Made by a program: the position numbers and the translations under genes
Part shown: piece after piece, positions 26,466 to 34,994 of the stretch
How the letters are laid out: each line of letters starts with the position of its first letter
Numbering within the stretch: position 1 is the stretch's first letter
Notes under the pieces: model-generated
What the model was told of the DNA's origin: nothing
Databases searched by the model: none
What the model saw: only the letters and a program-made list of their open reading frames with translations
Source: Allgaiera indica
GTDB lineage: Bacteria > Pseudomonadota > Alphaproteobacteria > Rhodobacterales > Rhodobacteraceae
NCBI RefSeq assembly: GCF_900106675.1
Contig: NZ_FNOB01000001.1
Coordinates: 292,136-356,135, forward strand
DNA: 64,000 bases
Direction of reading: 5' to 3'

Positions 26466-27917
26466 ATGCTTTTTAGTCAACTGCAGTTCTGGCTATTCTT
26501 TGCCATCGTTCTAACGCTCTACGCAATCCTTCGCCATCGTGCCCAGAACCGTATGCTGCTTGTTGCAAGCTATGTGTTCTACGGCGCCTGGGACTGGCGC
26601 TTCCTAGGGCTGATACTGCTTAGTACCGGAGTCGATTACTTCGTCGCCCTGCGCATGGGGCGGGAAAACAACGACCGGCGGCGGCGCTATCTGATGCTCG
26701 TTTCTCTGACCATGAACCTCGGGCTTCTAGGATTCTTCAAATATTTCAACTTCTTCGCCGACAGCATGCACGATCTGCTGAGCGCGCTGGGTTTTCAGCC
26801 CTCTCCCCTTGTGCTGTCGATCGTCCTGCCGGTTGGCATATCCTTCTACACCTTCCAGACACTGAGCTACACGATCGATGTCTACCGACGGCAGCTGCAA
26901 CCCACGGCCGATTTTCTGGATTTCGCGCTTTTCGTCTCTTTCTTCCCGCAGCTTGTCGCAGGCCCGATCGAACGCGCCAGCAACCTGCTGCCCGAAATCG
27001 CGAATCCCCGCCGCGTCACGTCCGAGGCTTTCGGACGCGGGGTCGTGCTGTGCACCACAGGATTGATCAAGAAGATCGTCATCGCCGACGGCATCGCCCC
27101 GTCGGTGGACGCGATCTATCAGTCGACCGCGCCGTCAGGGGCCGATATCCTGCTGGCCACCTGGCTTTTCGCGATCCAGATCTATTGCGATTTCTCGGGC
27201 TACACGGATATCGCCAGAGGGGTGGCCAAGATGCTTGGCTTCAACCTGATGCTCAACTTCCGTCAGCCCTATTTTGCGACCAACCCGCAGGAATTCTGGC
27301 ATCGCTGGCACATCAGCCTGTCGAGTTGGCTGCGCGACTATCTCTACATTTCGCTCGGCGGCAATAGGAAGGGACGCTGGAAGACGTACCGCAACCTCAT
27401 GGCCACGATGGTGCTGGGTGGGCTGTGGCATGGTGCGGCCTGGCATTTCGTCGCCTGGGGCGCCTATCAGGGCATGTTGCTGACCGTCCATCGGGCCTTG
27501 TTCGGCCGCCAGGGTGGATCCTTGGCAACCGTGCGGGACGGGTTCGAACGGCCAAGGCCCCGATGGTCGGCGGGCGTGAAACGCTTGGCCGCGATCGTGC
27601 TGTTCTTCCAGGTCGTCAGCTACGGCTGGCTGCTGTTTCGCGCGGAATCTTTGGCGCAGGTCGGGCAATTCACCCAAAGCATCTTGCATCTGGATATTGC
27701 GCAGTTCGCCGCGCTGTCGATACCGAAACTGCCCGTGCCGACGGTTTTGGCGATCGCCTGCCTGTTGCTGTGGGACGCCTTGATCGAACGCTACGGCCCG
27801 ACCTTCTACGCCGGCTGGGCGACAAGCCTGCGCGGCGCGCTTTACGCCGGAATGGTCTATCTGCTTGCCTTCGGGGCGACCACGGCGACCTCTGCCTTCA
27901 TCTATTTCCAGTTCTAG
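26466..27917 (+). CDS. MBOAT family membrane O-acyltransferase (AlgI-like)
   Basis: A 483-residue polytopic enzyme that probably moves acyl groups across the inner membrane for polysaccharide O-acetylation. It has the AlgI layout: MLFSQLQFWLFF start, ASYVFYGAWDWRF, PVGISFYTFQTLSY, NPQEFWHRWHISLSSWLRDY and the catalytic-histidine segment GGLWHGAAWHFVAWG. Around ten membrane segments are present. It is followed 19 bases later by an SGNH-like gene, the usual pairing of membrane donor and periplasmic transferase. The acyl group and acceptor are inferred. Confidence 0.9.
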   Translation: MLFSQLQFWLFFAIVLTLYAILRHRAQNRMLLVASYVFYGAWDWRFLGLILLSTGVDYFVALRMGRENNDRRRRYLMLVSLTMNLGLLGFFKYFNFFADSMHDLLSALGFQPSPLVLSIVLPVGISFYTFQTLSYTIDVYRRQLQPTADFLDFALFVSFFPQLVAGPIERASNLLPEIANPRRVTSEAFGRGVVLCTTGLIKKIVIADGIAPSVDAIYQSTAPSGADILLATWLFAIQIYCDFSGYTDIARGVAKMLGFNLMLNFRQPYFATNPQEFWHRWHISLSSWLRDYLYISLGGNRKGRWKTYRNLMATMVLGGLWHGAAWHFVAWGAYQGMLLTVHRALFGRQGGSLATVRDGFERPRPRWSAGVKRLAAIVLFFQVVSYGWLLFRAESLAQVGQFTQSILHLDIAQFAALSIPKLPVPTVLAIACLLLWDALIERYGPTFYAGWATSLRGALYAGMVYLLAFGATTATSAFIYFQF

Positions 27918-27936
27918 GCGGAAGGTCCCCCTGCCC

Positions 27937-29025
27937 ATGCCGAAGCTTCTGAAGACCCTGATCGCCACCATCGCCTGTCTGGTCTTGCTGGATGCTATGG
28001 TTGCCGTCGTCCTTGCCCTGCCGCGCGGGCGCAGCGGGCCGGTCGCCAAACTGGCCCAGTTCTTCGATTACGGCTACAGCGTGCCGGGCAAGCTGACCGA
28101 TTGGATCGCGCGTCCCGGGGCGCCCGGCAACCTGTTCGATGTGGCGTGGCGCCAGGCGATGATGCGCAAATCGGCGGAACGGTTCGCCCGCGAAGATCCG
28201 CACACACCCGAAATTCGCGGCTACAGCATGTCCTTCGTGAACCATGTGCTGGAAGCGGCGAAGGCGCTTGACCCGGGCCTTGTCGTCGATCTTCACGCGG
28301 GCCCGGCCGCTCCGCCGAACGCGACCTTCGCGATGTTTCTCGACGATCGGGCGAACCGGCGCAAAGGCGATGTCGTCGTGTTCGGCATCCTGTCTTCCAG
28401 CGTGCCCGGCATGGGCGCGCTCAGCAACCAGACCTGGATGTTCGAGCAACCCTCGCCCTTCACCTACCCGGTGTTCCTGCCCGCGCCGGGCGGCGGCTTG
28501 ACCCGGATCGAGCCCCTCATGGAAAGCGCGGCGCAGGAACGCGCGAACCTGCTGACCCCGTCCTCGCCGGGGGCGCGGGCCTGGCGTGGGCAATTGCGGC
28601 GGGTCGATGCCTTCTACGGGCCCGAGACCTTCGGGTTACCCTGGCTCGACGCTTCGCCCTTCGCACGTCTCGTGCGCCGGTCGATCGCGGTGAAATCCAT
28701 CGCCGCGACGAAACAGCGCCTGCTGGCCGATCCTTTCGGCGCGCCCCTGCCCTATGGCGAAATCCTGCGCCGGATGGTTCGGGAATTCGCCATGATCGCG
28801 CGCGCGGACGGCCAGATCCCCGTCGTCGTTCTGGTGCAGGTGCGCGGAAAACCCGATCTTGCCGCGCTGCTGAAGCCGACCCTTAGGGCAGAACGGATCC
28901 GCTATGTCGCGACTGTCGATCACCAGGACCCGACGGAACCCGAAGCCTATACGTCCGACGGCCATTATACGCCCGAGATCCGCGTCCGCTTTGGTCAGGC
29001 CTTCCTGAAGGCCATCGGGCGCTGA
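27937..29025 (+). CDS. SGNH/AlgJ-like periplasmic O-acyltransferase partner
   Basis: A 362-residue protein with an N-terminal membrane anchor (about residues 6-30). It has GYSMSF (Ser97) in the place of an SGNH nucleophile and DGHYTPE (Asp341, His343) resembling the late D-x-H block of that family. This supports a lipase/acyltransferase fold, though the family is divergent. GGAAGG precedes the ATG at 27937. Its place right after the MBOAT gene suggests it moves acyl groups from the MBOAT protein to the polysaccharide. Catalytic assignment is tentative. Confidence 0.62.
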   Translation: MPKLLKTLIATIACLVLLDAMVAVVLALPRGRSGPVAKLAQFFDYGYSVPGKLTDWIARPGAPGNLFDVAWRQAMMRKSAERFAREDPHTPEIRGYSMSFVNHVLEAAKALDPGLVVDLHAGPAAPPNATFAMFLDDRANRRKGDVVVFGILSSSVPGMGALSNQTWMFEQPSPFTYPVFLPAPGGGLTRIEPLMESAAQERANLLTPSSPGARAWRGQLRRVDAFYGPETFGLPWLDASPFARLVRRSIAVKSIAATKQRLLADPFGAPLPYGEILRRMVREFAMIARADGQIPVVVLVQVRGKPDLAALLKPTLRAERIRYVATVDHQDPTEPEAYTSDGHYTPEIRVRFGQAFLKAIGR

Positions 29026-29059
29026 CCCGGTCACTCGGGCGCAGCACCCCATGCGCGGG

Positions 29060-32000
29060 TCAGGTAAGCAGGCTCATCCAGGACAGATCGGTCTCGTGCA
29101 GGCCTTCGAAGACGACAGTCGTATGGTCATGGGTGAATTGCAGATCGCCATGCGGATCGGTCGACATCATGTCCTTGGCCGCATCGACGGAAGTCAAATG
29201 CAATGCGCGCAAATCCAGCGTATCTTCCTGCGTGAAATCGGTGATCACGTCGTGCCCGTCCTGCGTCCCGATGACAAAGCGGTCACGCCCCGCGCCGCCG
29301 GTCATGCGATTGTCGCCGCCGCCGCCCACGATCCAATCGTTGCCACCGCCGCCGTTCAGCACGTCATTGCCGCCACGTCCGTCAAGCACGTCATTGCCGC
29401 CGCCGCCATAGATCACGTCGGCCAGGCCGCTGCCATGGAAAATGTCATTGCCTTCCGTCAGGGTCAGCGAGGCTGCGTTGACGACGACGGAACCCAGCGC
29501 CTTGGTGGTGTCCTGCGCGTCGATATTAAGGGCTTCGCCGTCCCTCACGGCGACATTGTTCTGCAGGCTCCAGTAATTGGCACCGACATTGGTGCCGCCG
29601 AAATCCGCGGTTGTGCCCTTTTCCGACAGCACGAAGGCCGGGTCGTGGGATACGGTCAGGCCCAGCGACTTGCCAAGTGCCGACCAGGGGTTGACGCTGT
29701 CTACCACCACCCCGGTATCCGAGGAAAGCTGAAGCACCATGTCGCGCGGCGCGGCCGACTGCACCACATCGCCCTTCAGCGCCACGGACAACGCACCGGT
29801 CGCCTCCACGGCGGTTTCGGCAACGGCTGGGGCTTCGGCTTGGGGCGCCGGCGTTTGGGCCGACTGAGCGAGAAGCGCGCCCAACCCCATGACGACGCCA
29901 TCGGCGAAATGGAAGGTCTCGATGTTCTCGATGATGTCCGTGCCGTCCATCTTGGGGCCTTCAAGGACATACTTGCCATCGGCCTGAGAGGTCAACACAT
30001 AATCCTGCGCCACGCCCTGCAGCAGAAGCTGGTCGTTGCCGGCCCCGCCGTCGATCAGGTCGTTGCCCGCGCCGCCGGCAAGCGTATCGTTCCCGGCGCC
30101 GCCAAGCAGCGTGTCGTTGCCGTCGCCGCCAAGCAGCACATCGTTGCCGCCATGCGTTGCGATGTAATCGTTGCCGCCCCCGCCCAAGATCCGTTCATCC
30201 GCGCCGCCGCCGATGAAACGGTCGCTCGCGTCGGTCAAGGTGATGTCATGGGTATGGGTCAGGACCGAACCAAGCAGCTGCGCGGTGGTCAGCGCGCTGC
30301 CGGTCAGCGCCGCGCCGTCCTTCGAAGCCCGGTCTTCCTGCAAGCTCCAGTAACTGGCCGAAACGTCCTGTCCGTCGATGGTGGCCGAGGCGGATTTCGC
30401 CGCGACAACATAGCCCGAGCTGCTGTCGCTAAGGCCCAGATCACGGCCCAGCTGCGACCAAGCGTTGATCGCGTTGATGGTCACGCCGCTGCCATCGGCC
30501 GTGTTGGCAATGGTCACGCTTCCATTGCCGGTGCCATGGACCATGCCACCCTGATCGCCAAGTACCGTCGCGCCGCCCGACGCGGGGGCCGCGGTTTCGC
30601 TCGTGGTGGGATCGGCGGTGGTGCCGTGCGCTGTGCTGTCCGTCGTGTTATCGGTGCTATGGTCGGTGGCATCCGTGGCGGCGACGGGATCACCGCTCAG
30701 GAACTGGTCAAGGGTCAGCGTCTCGCCATTGGAAAAATGGAAGGCCTCGACCCCGACGATGTAATCGGTGCCATCCGCGCCCTTGACCGCGTAGCCCGGC
30801 CCGTCGGCGGCGATCGAATATTGGTCCGGCGCCCCCGACAGCACCAGCGTGTCGTGGCCGCCCTCGCCGTTGATGCCGTCGTTTCCGGCGCCCGCGACGA
30901 AGGTGTCGTTGCCCGCGCCGCCGACCAGGAAATCCTGCTTGGCGGTGCCGGTCAGAACCTCGCCGCCGTCGCCGGCGATCTTGATGACGCCCTGCTGATA
31001 TTGCGACCCGCCGCCGTCGCCGAACCACGAGTGCGAGGTCTGGTTCAGATGATCCAGCAGTTGGGCGCGCGGATTGACGTCGCCCAGCGCGCTCAGGATG
31101 CCCCAGGATCCCCATTTCGACGGCGCCTGGACGTCACCATACTGCATGAACGGGCCATCGCTGACCTGCGACCAGGCGTCCCAAAGCTGCTGATATAGCG
31201 ACGCCATGTCGCCGCTGCGGATGTAATCGGTCAGGAAGTGGGTCAGGTCGCTGACCTGGCCGGAGGTCATGGTGCCCAGCGCATAAGCCTGCTGAATGTG
31301 CTGGCCGCCCTCATAGGCGATCAGCTTCAGGCCGGCGGGGTCGGTCACGCTTTTGATCGCGGCCCATCTGGCTTCGATGTCGGGGATCGAGGACCAGACA
31401 TTCGGATCGGTCATCTTCTGGGTCAACCAGGCGCTTGCGTCCACATTGGGGTCCGCGATCGCTTTCAGCAGATCAGCGCGCAGGCCGCTGTCGGCCATCA
31501 TCGCCTGGCCGAAATAGGTGGTCACCGCGACCGAATCGAACACCGAGGCGGGGGATACGAAATGGCCGGGATCGTTGGCCTGCCAGACCTCGCCGTTCAG
31601 GATGCGGTTTTCAAGCCACCACCAGGATCCGTTCTGCGCGCCCAGCACGTTGTCGACGCGCGTGGCCGCCTGAGCGCCGAAGGTATGATCCCAGATTTCC
31701 GCGACCTGGGTCGCGCGCATCGCGTAAAAGTCGAGATTGCCCGGCGGCGGACCACCGTTGACACGGGCGGTCCCCCAAAGTTCCTTGGCCTGGGTATCCA
31801 TCCACTCGGTTTGCGAGAAGGACTTGTTCCAGGTCTCGTTGGAATACTCCACATGCGCCGTCAGGCCGGGATCGAGATGATCGCGCACATAGGTGGCAAA
31901 GCTTTGCACATAGGCGTCGGTGGCCTTGGCGGGCATGTTGAACCAGGGGTCGGTGCCGGTCTGGTTCGCCAGTTGAACCATCACCTCGACCGGCACGCCC

Positions 32001-32674
32001 TTGTCCTGCCAGCTCGCAGAGTCGAGCTGTGGCCGATGGGCCCAGTCCGTAACCGACGAACCGTTGGTGCGCATCCAATCCATGAATCGCAGCTCGCGCG
32101 CGTCGTTGACGACCGACAGCCAGTCGGGATTGAAGACCTCGCCGGCCTGATAGAGCCCTTCGTATTTCTCGTTCACGATAGAGACGTTGTGGATGTAATC
32201 CCCGGTCCCATTCGGGTCGGTCGAGGTGATCGACATCGACATCTGAGTGCCCGTCGGGTTCGCAAACACGATCTTTCCGGGCTGGGAGCTGATCACATGG
32301 GCATTGAGGCCCATCTTGATCGTCCCCTCGCCCTCATAGGTCAGCACATAGGTGCCGGCGCGCGATTCCGCCGCGGGGGTACCCTGCTGATCGGTGCCGC
32401 CCCAGGCCCAGATCGTACCGATCGAACTCAGCCCGTTCGGGATATGCGTCGGCCAGCCATTCGCGTCGAAATAGCCGCCATCTTCCAGCTGCTGGGTCGT
32501 CATACCGTTCCATTGCGTGGCGGTATGCCCGATCCAGGGCCGCATCATATGCGCGATGTTCAGGAACGGCATCTGCGTTCCATAGTCCGAAACCCCGATC
32601 AGCCCATAGGCCAGGGTCGGATCGGTCAGGCCCTCTCCCGCGGGAAGGTTATTCAGAAGATCGGTGTTGGACAT
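29060..32674 (-). CDS. large RTX protein with glycosidase-like N-terminal domain
   Basis: A 1204-residue protein without a Sec signal peptide, so probably a type I secretion substrate. Residues 1-560 are a paralogue of the protein at 11002-13086, including EYSNETWN (Asn279-Glu280) and IAYEGGQH (Glu455), a clan GH-A-like pair. Calcium-binding GGxGxDxxx repeats occur near residues 584-610, 829-885 and 1085-1131. Two copies of an unnamed module (NxWSxLGxxLGL ... YWSLQ) lie near 728-815 and 988-1070. GGAGGGA precedes ATG 32674. The T1SS genes 2.3 kb away are the likely exporter. Confidence 0.83.
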   Translation of the reverse strand: MSNTDLLNNLPAGEGLTDPTLAYGLIGVSDYGTQMPFLNIAHMMRPWIGHTATQWNGMTTQQLEDGGYFDANGWPTHIPNGLSSIGTIWAWGGTDQQGTPAAESRAGTYVLTYEGEGTIKMGLNAHVISSQPGKIVFANPTGTQMSMSITSTDPNGTGDYIHNVSIVNEKYEGLYQAGEVFNPDWLSVVNDARELRFMDWMRTNGSSVTDWAHRPQLDSASWQDKGVPVEVMVQLANQTGTDPWFNMPAKATDAYVQSFATYVRDHLDPGLTAHVEYSNETWNKSFSQTEWMDTQAKELWGTARVNGGPPPGNLDFYAMRATQVAEIWDHTFGAQAATRVDNVLGAQNGSWWWLENRILNGEVWQANDPGHFVSPASVFDSVAVTTYFGQAMMADSGLRADLLKAIADPNVDASAWLTQKMTDPNVWSSIPDIEARWAAIKSVTDPAGLKLIAYEGGQHIQQAYALGTMTSGQVSDLTHFLTDYIRSGDMASLYQQLWDAWSQVSDGPFMQYGDVQAPSKWGSWGILSALGDVNPRAQLLDHLNQTSHSWFGDGGGSQYQQGVIKIAGDGGEVLTGTAKQDFLVGGAGNDTFVAGAGNDGINGEGGHDTLVLSGAPDQYSIAADGPGYAVKGADGTDYIVGVEAFHFSNGETLTLDQFLSGDPVAATDATDHSTDNTTDSTAHGTTADPTTSETAAPASGGATVLGDQGGMVHGTGNGSVTIANTADGSGVTINAINAWSQLGRDLGLSDSSSGYVVAAKSASATIDGQDVSASYWSLQEDRASKDGAALTGSALTTAQLLGSVLTHTHDITLTDASDRFIGGGADERILGGGGNDYIATHGGNDVLLGGDGNDTLLGGAGNDTLAGGAGNDLIDGGAGNDQLLLQGVAQDYVLTSQADGKYVLEGPKMDGTDIIENIETFHFADGVVMGLGALLAQSAQTPAPQAEAPAVAETAVEATGALSVALKGDVVQSAAPRDMVLQLSSDTGVVVDSVNPWSALGKSLGLTVSHDPAFVLSEKGTTADFGGTNVGANYWSLQNNVAVRDGEALNIDAQDTTKALGSVVVNAASLTLTEGNDIFHGSGLADVIYGGGGNDVLDGRGGNDVLNGGGGNDWIVGGGGDNRMTGGAGRDRFVIGTQDGHDVITDFTQEDTLDLRALHLTSVDAAKDMMSTDPHGDLQFTHDHTTVVFEGLHETDLSWMSLLT

Positions 32675-32849
32675 TGTCCCTCCGCTTCGCTCCACGAACG
32701 CCCGCGTCATACGGGTGACTTGCACTCCTGTAACAAAGCCGTGAGATTCGGGCCGGTCGATGGCTTGAAAACGGCAAGACTTAGAAAGGTACGGAATGTT
32801 TTATCGGTGTCACATGCATGCCATACCCTCAATATGTGGTGGGGGAACA

Positions 32850-32865
32850 TGGCAGTAAACTGCCA
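32850..32865. promoter_or_regulatory. palindromic operator TGGCA-N6-TGCCA
   Basis: TGGCAGTAAACTGCCA, with perfect 7-base arms about a two-base centre, lies 176 bases upstream of the RTX gene start. The same TGGCA-N6-TGCCA frame recurs at 40761-40776. It looks like a site for a dimeric regulator, not identified here. Nothing gene-like is seen in the rest of 32675-33072. Confidence 0.5.
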
Positions 32866-33010
32866 ATTCTGGTAGAGGGCGGCGGAAGTCAGCGAACCGG
32901 TCAGCTGATCGGGCTTGCGCCTCGCGCATGAATCTTTATCTGCCGACGGTTGGCCCGAGCCATCCGTCGCACGCACTTCCGCAGCCAAATGACCCGGAAG
33001 ACAACAAATG

Positions 33011-33029
33011 GGCCGCGCCTGTCGCGGCC
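33011..33029 (-). terminator. rho-independent terminator of xrtD
   Basis: GGCCGCG/CGCGGCC stem with a five-base loop, 44 bases past the xrtD stop; the minus strand continues ATTTGTTGT. Confidence 0.72.
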
Positions 33030-33072
33030 GCTCGGGCCGGGCGTCGTCAGGTGTCCGTCAGGGGCCGCCCTG

Positions 33073-34671
33073 TCAACCAGGGACGAAGCGGTTCAGCGGT
33101 TTGATCACGGCGCGCAGCGCATCTTGCAGCCGCGCTTCCGCCGCCGCGACATCATTGCCCGAGTTGATCGGCGTGATCAGCCGCACCAGCGCGCCGTCGC
33201 TGCGGCCGGTCAGCACCTTGGCCTTGGTCAGGGTCAGCTTGGCGTAATAGGACGAGGCCGTATTCACCCCCTGCTGGTCATACCAATAGTAGACCAACAT
33301 CCGCTCGACACCCTTCTGGATGATCGCCCGCTTCAGGGTGAACGGTCTTGCCCCGCCCAGGTCCTTTGACACCTTGATGGTTTCTAGGCTGGCGATCTCC
33401 CATCCGGCGCCCGGCAGACAGACGGTCGGAGAATGGGTGCCGCCTGTCATCTGGTCACGATACCACGCCACGAAGAGATCCACCGCCTGCGGCGTACCGG
33501 GGCGCGTGAGAGGCGCCGAGATGTAATCATCCGCGGCCAGAATGCGCGCGATATCGGGGGTCAGACGCGCCGATTCCCCGACCGACCAGTCGCCCACCTG
33601 GCGCGGGAACAGATAGAAGGGCTCGCGCTGAACCTGCGAAAGCTGGCGTGGCGGGATCACCTGCCAGGCGGCCGCCAGCGCGCTTACCAACAGCGCGACA
33701 CCGATCAATTCCTTCGACGGCCGCACAAGCCCGATGCGCCGGAACTGCGGCCCCAGGCCCGCGGTTTCGAGATCGAGCGCGGCGACGAGGCTATGCTTTT
33801 CGGGATGAAGCCGCAGCAGCAGCCAGGCCAGCGCGAAGAGGATCAGCACGCAGGTGACGAAGATCACCCAACCTTCCATGAAATGGGTGACCCCCTCGAC
33901 GAAGGAAAGTCCGAAATGGTCGACCACCGCCCCGGCGATCGCGATGCGGACCGAGTTCATGAACACGGTGATCGGGACGGCCGACACCAGCAGGATCGCC
34001 TTGTGCCACATCGGGCCGCGGTAGAGCACCGCGAAGATGTAGGAAAACGACAGGATCGGGAACAGATAGCGCAGGCCCGAACAGGCCTCGGCCACCTGCA
34101 GCTTGTAGACCCCGAGGTCGATGATGTTGCCTTCCAGATAGACCGGAACGTCGATCAACCGCAGCATCCACACGCCCAGTTCCGACGAAACCCCCTGCAG
34201 ATAGGTCGAAAGCCCGTAATAAAGGACGCCCGGCAGCGGCAGCATGTAGACTAGGTGCAACACCGGCGGCCAGAACTGGCGCCCGTCACGCCAGCCGAAG
34301 GAGACAAGGATCAGCCCCCCCACCCACAGGATGATCGCATAGGCTGCGAAATCCGGGATCTGGATCATCCGGCCGACCCCGCCCAGCAGCAGTGCGAAGA
34401 TCAGCACCATCACTCCCGGCGTGCGGTCGGTCACAGGGGCGGTGTTGATCGGCACGGACTTGAGCTGTCGCAAGAACAGGAAAAGCGACAGGATCGGGAT
34501 CAGCGGACCGTGGCTGTATTCCGGCGTGGCCCATGCCCGGAACAAGGTTTCAAGCCCGGTCTGGAAATATATGGCAGCGCTCACCACCGCGACCACAAAC
34601 CAGAATACCCCCCATCCCCGAAACGCCGCAAAACCGCTTGGCGGATGGACATAGTCATTTGTCAAAGTCAC
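33073..34671 (-). CDS. xrtD: VPLPA-CTERM-specific exosortase XrtD (exosortase-EpsI fusion)
   Basis: A 532-residue inner-membrane transpeptidase-like sorting enzyme. The N-terminal exosortase domain has about eight membrane segments and the catalytic set: Cys197 in EACSGLRYLFP, Arg242 in NSVRIA and His263 in THFMEGW. The C-terminal periplasmic EpsI-type domain contains THSPTVCLPGAGWEI. This fusion is the hallmark of XrtD, which recognises VPLPA tails; three such proteins are in this window. GTG at 34671 is chosen after AGAGG; an ATG at 34770 would add 33 residues. It is transcribed alone, divergently from the T1SS genes. Confidence 0.92.
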   Translation of the reverse strand: MTLTNDYVHPPSGFAAFRGWGVFWFVVAVVSAAIYFQTGLETLFRAWATPEYSHGPLIPILSLFLFLRQLKSVPINTAPVTDRTPGVMVLIFALLLGGVGRMIQIPDFAAYAIILWVGGLILVSFGWRDGRQFWPPVLHLVYMLPLPGVLYYGLSTYLQGVSSELGVWMLRLIDVPVYLEGNIIDLGVYKLQVAEACSGLRYLFPILSFSYIFAVLYRGPMWHKAILLVSAVPITVFMNSVRIAIAGAVVDHFGLSFVEGVTHFMEGWVIFVTCVLILFALAWLLLRLHPEKHSLVAALDLETAGLGPQFRRIGLVRPSKELIGVALLVSALAAAWQVIPPRQLSQVQREPFYLFPRQVGDWSVGESARLTPDIARILAADDYISAPLTRPGTPQAVDLFVAWYRDQMTGGTHSPTVCLPGAGWEIASLETIKVSKDLGGARPFTLKRAIIQKGVERMLVYYWYDQQGVNTASSYYAKLTLTKAKVLTGRSDGALVRLITPINSGNDVAAAEARLQDALRAVIKPLNRFVPG

Positions 34672-34994
34672 GGGCTCAAGACCTCTGAAAAAGAATAAAA
34701 TAGGAACGGTGGCACCCAAATGGTGCCGAGAAATTCGCTGAACGTTAACACTTATGGATGCGAATCTCAATTCGGAAAGGGTCCTGCGAAGTCAGGTGAT
34801 GCCGTGTCTCGGGTTGCGCTCATCCGGGCGCGCGGCAAACCCGGGTCTGACAGCGCCGGCCCGGGCGCCTCGCTGAGCGCAGAGCCGCCGAAGCGGCCAC
34901 AAAAATGCAGTTCACCTTCCCTTTTTCGTGAAATTAAGCTTTGCTGGTGCAAAACAACGTCACAGGCAGCGACTGGTTCAGGGGCATCGAGACA

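Noticed and set aside
29051..31198. 715-codon open frame on the plus strand
   Set aside because: It mirrors the RTX protein gene on the minus strand; the Val/Ala/His repeats are the reverse of GGxGxD codons.
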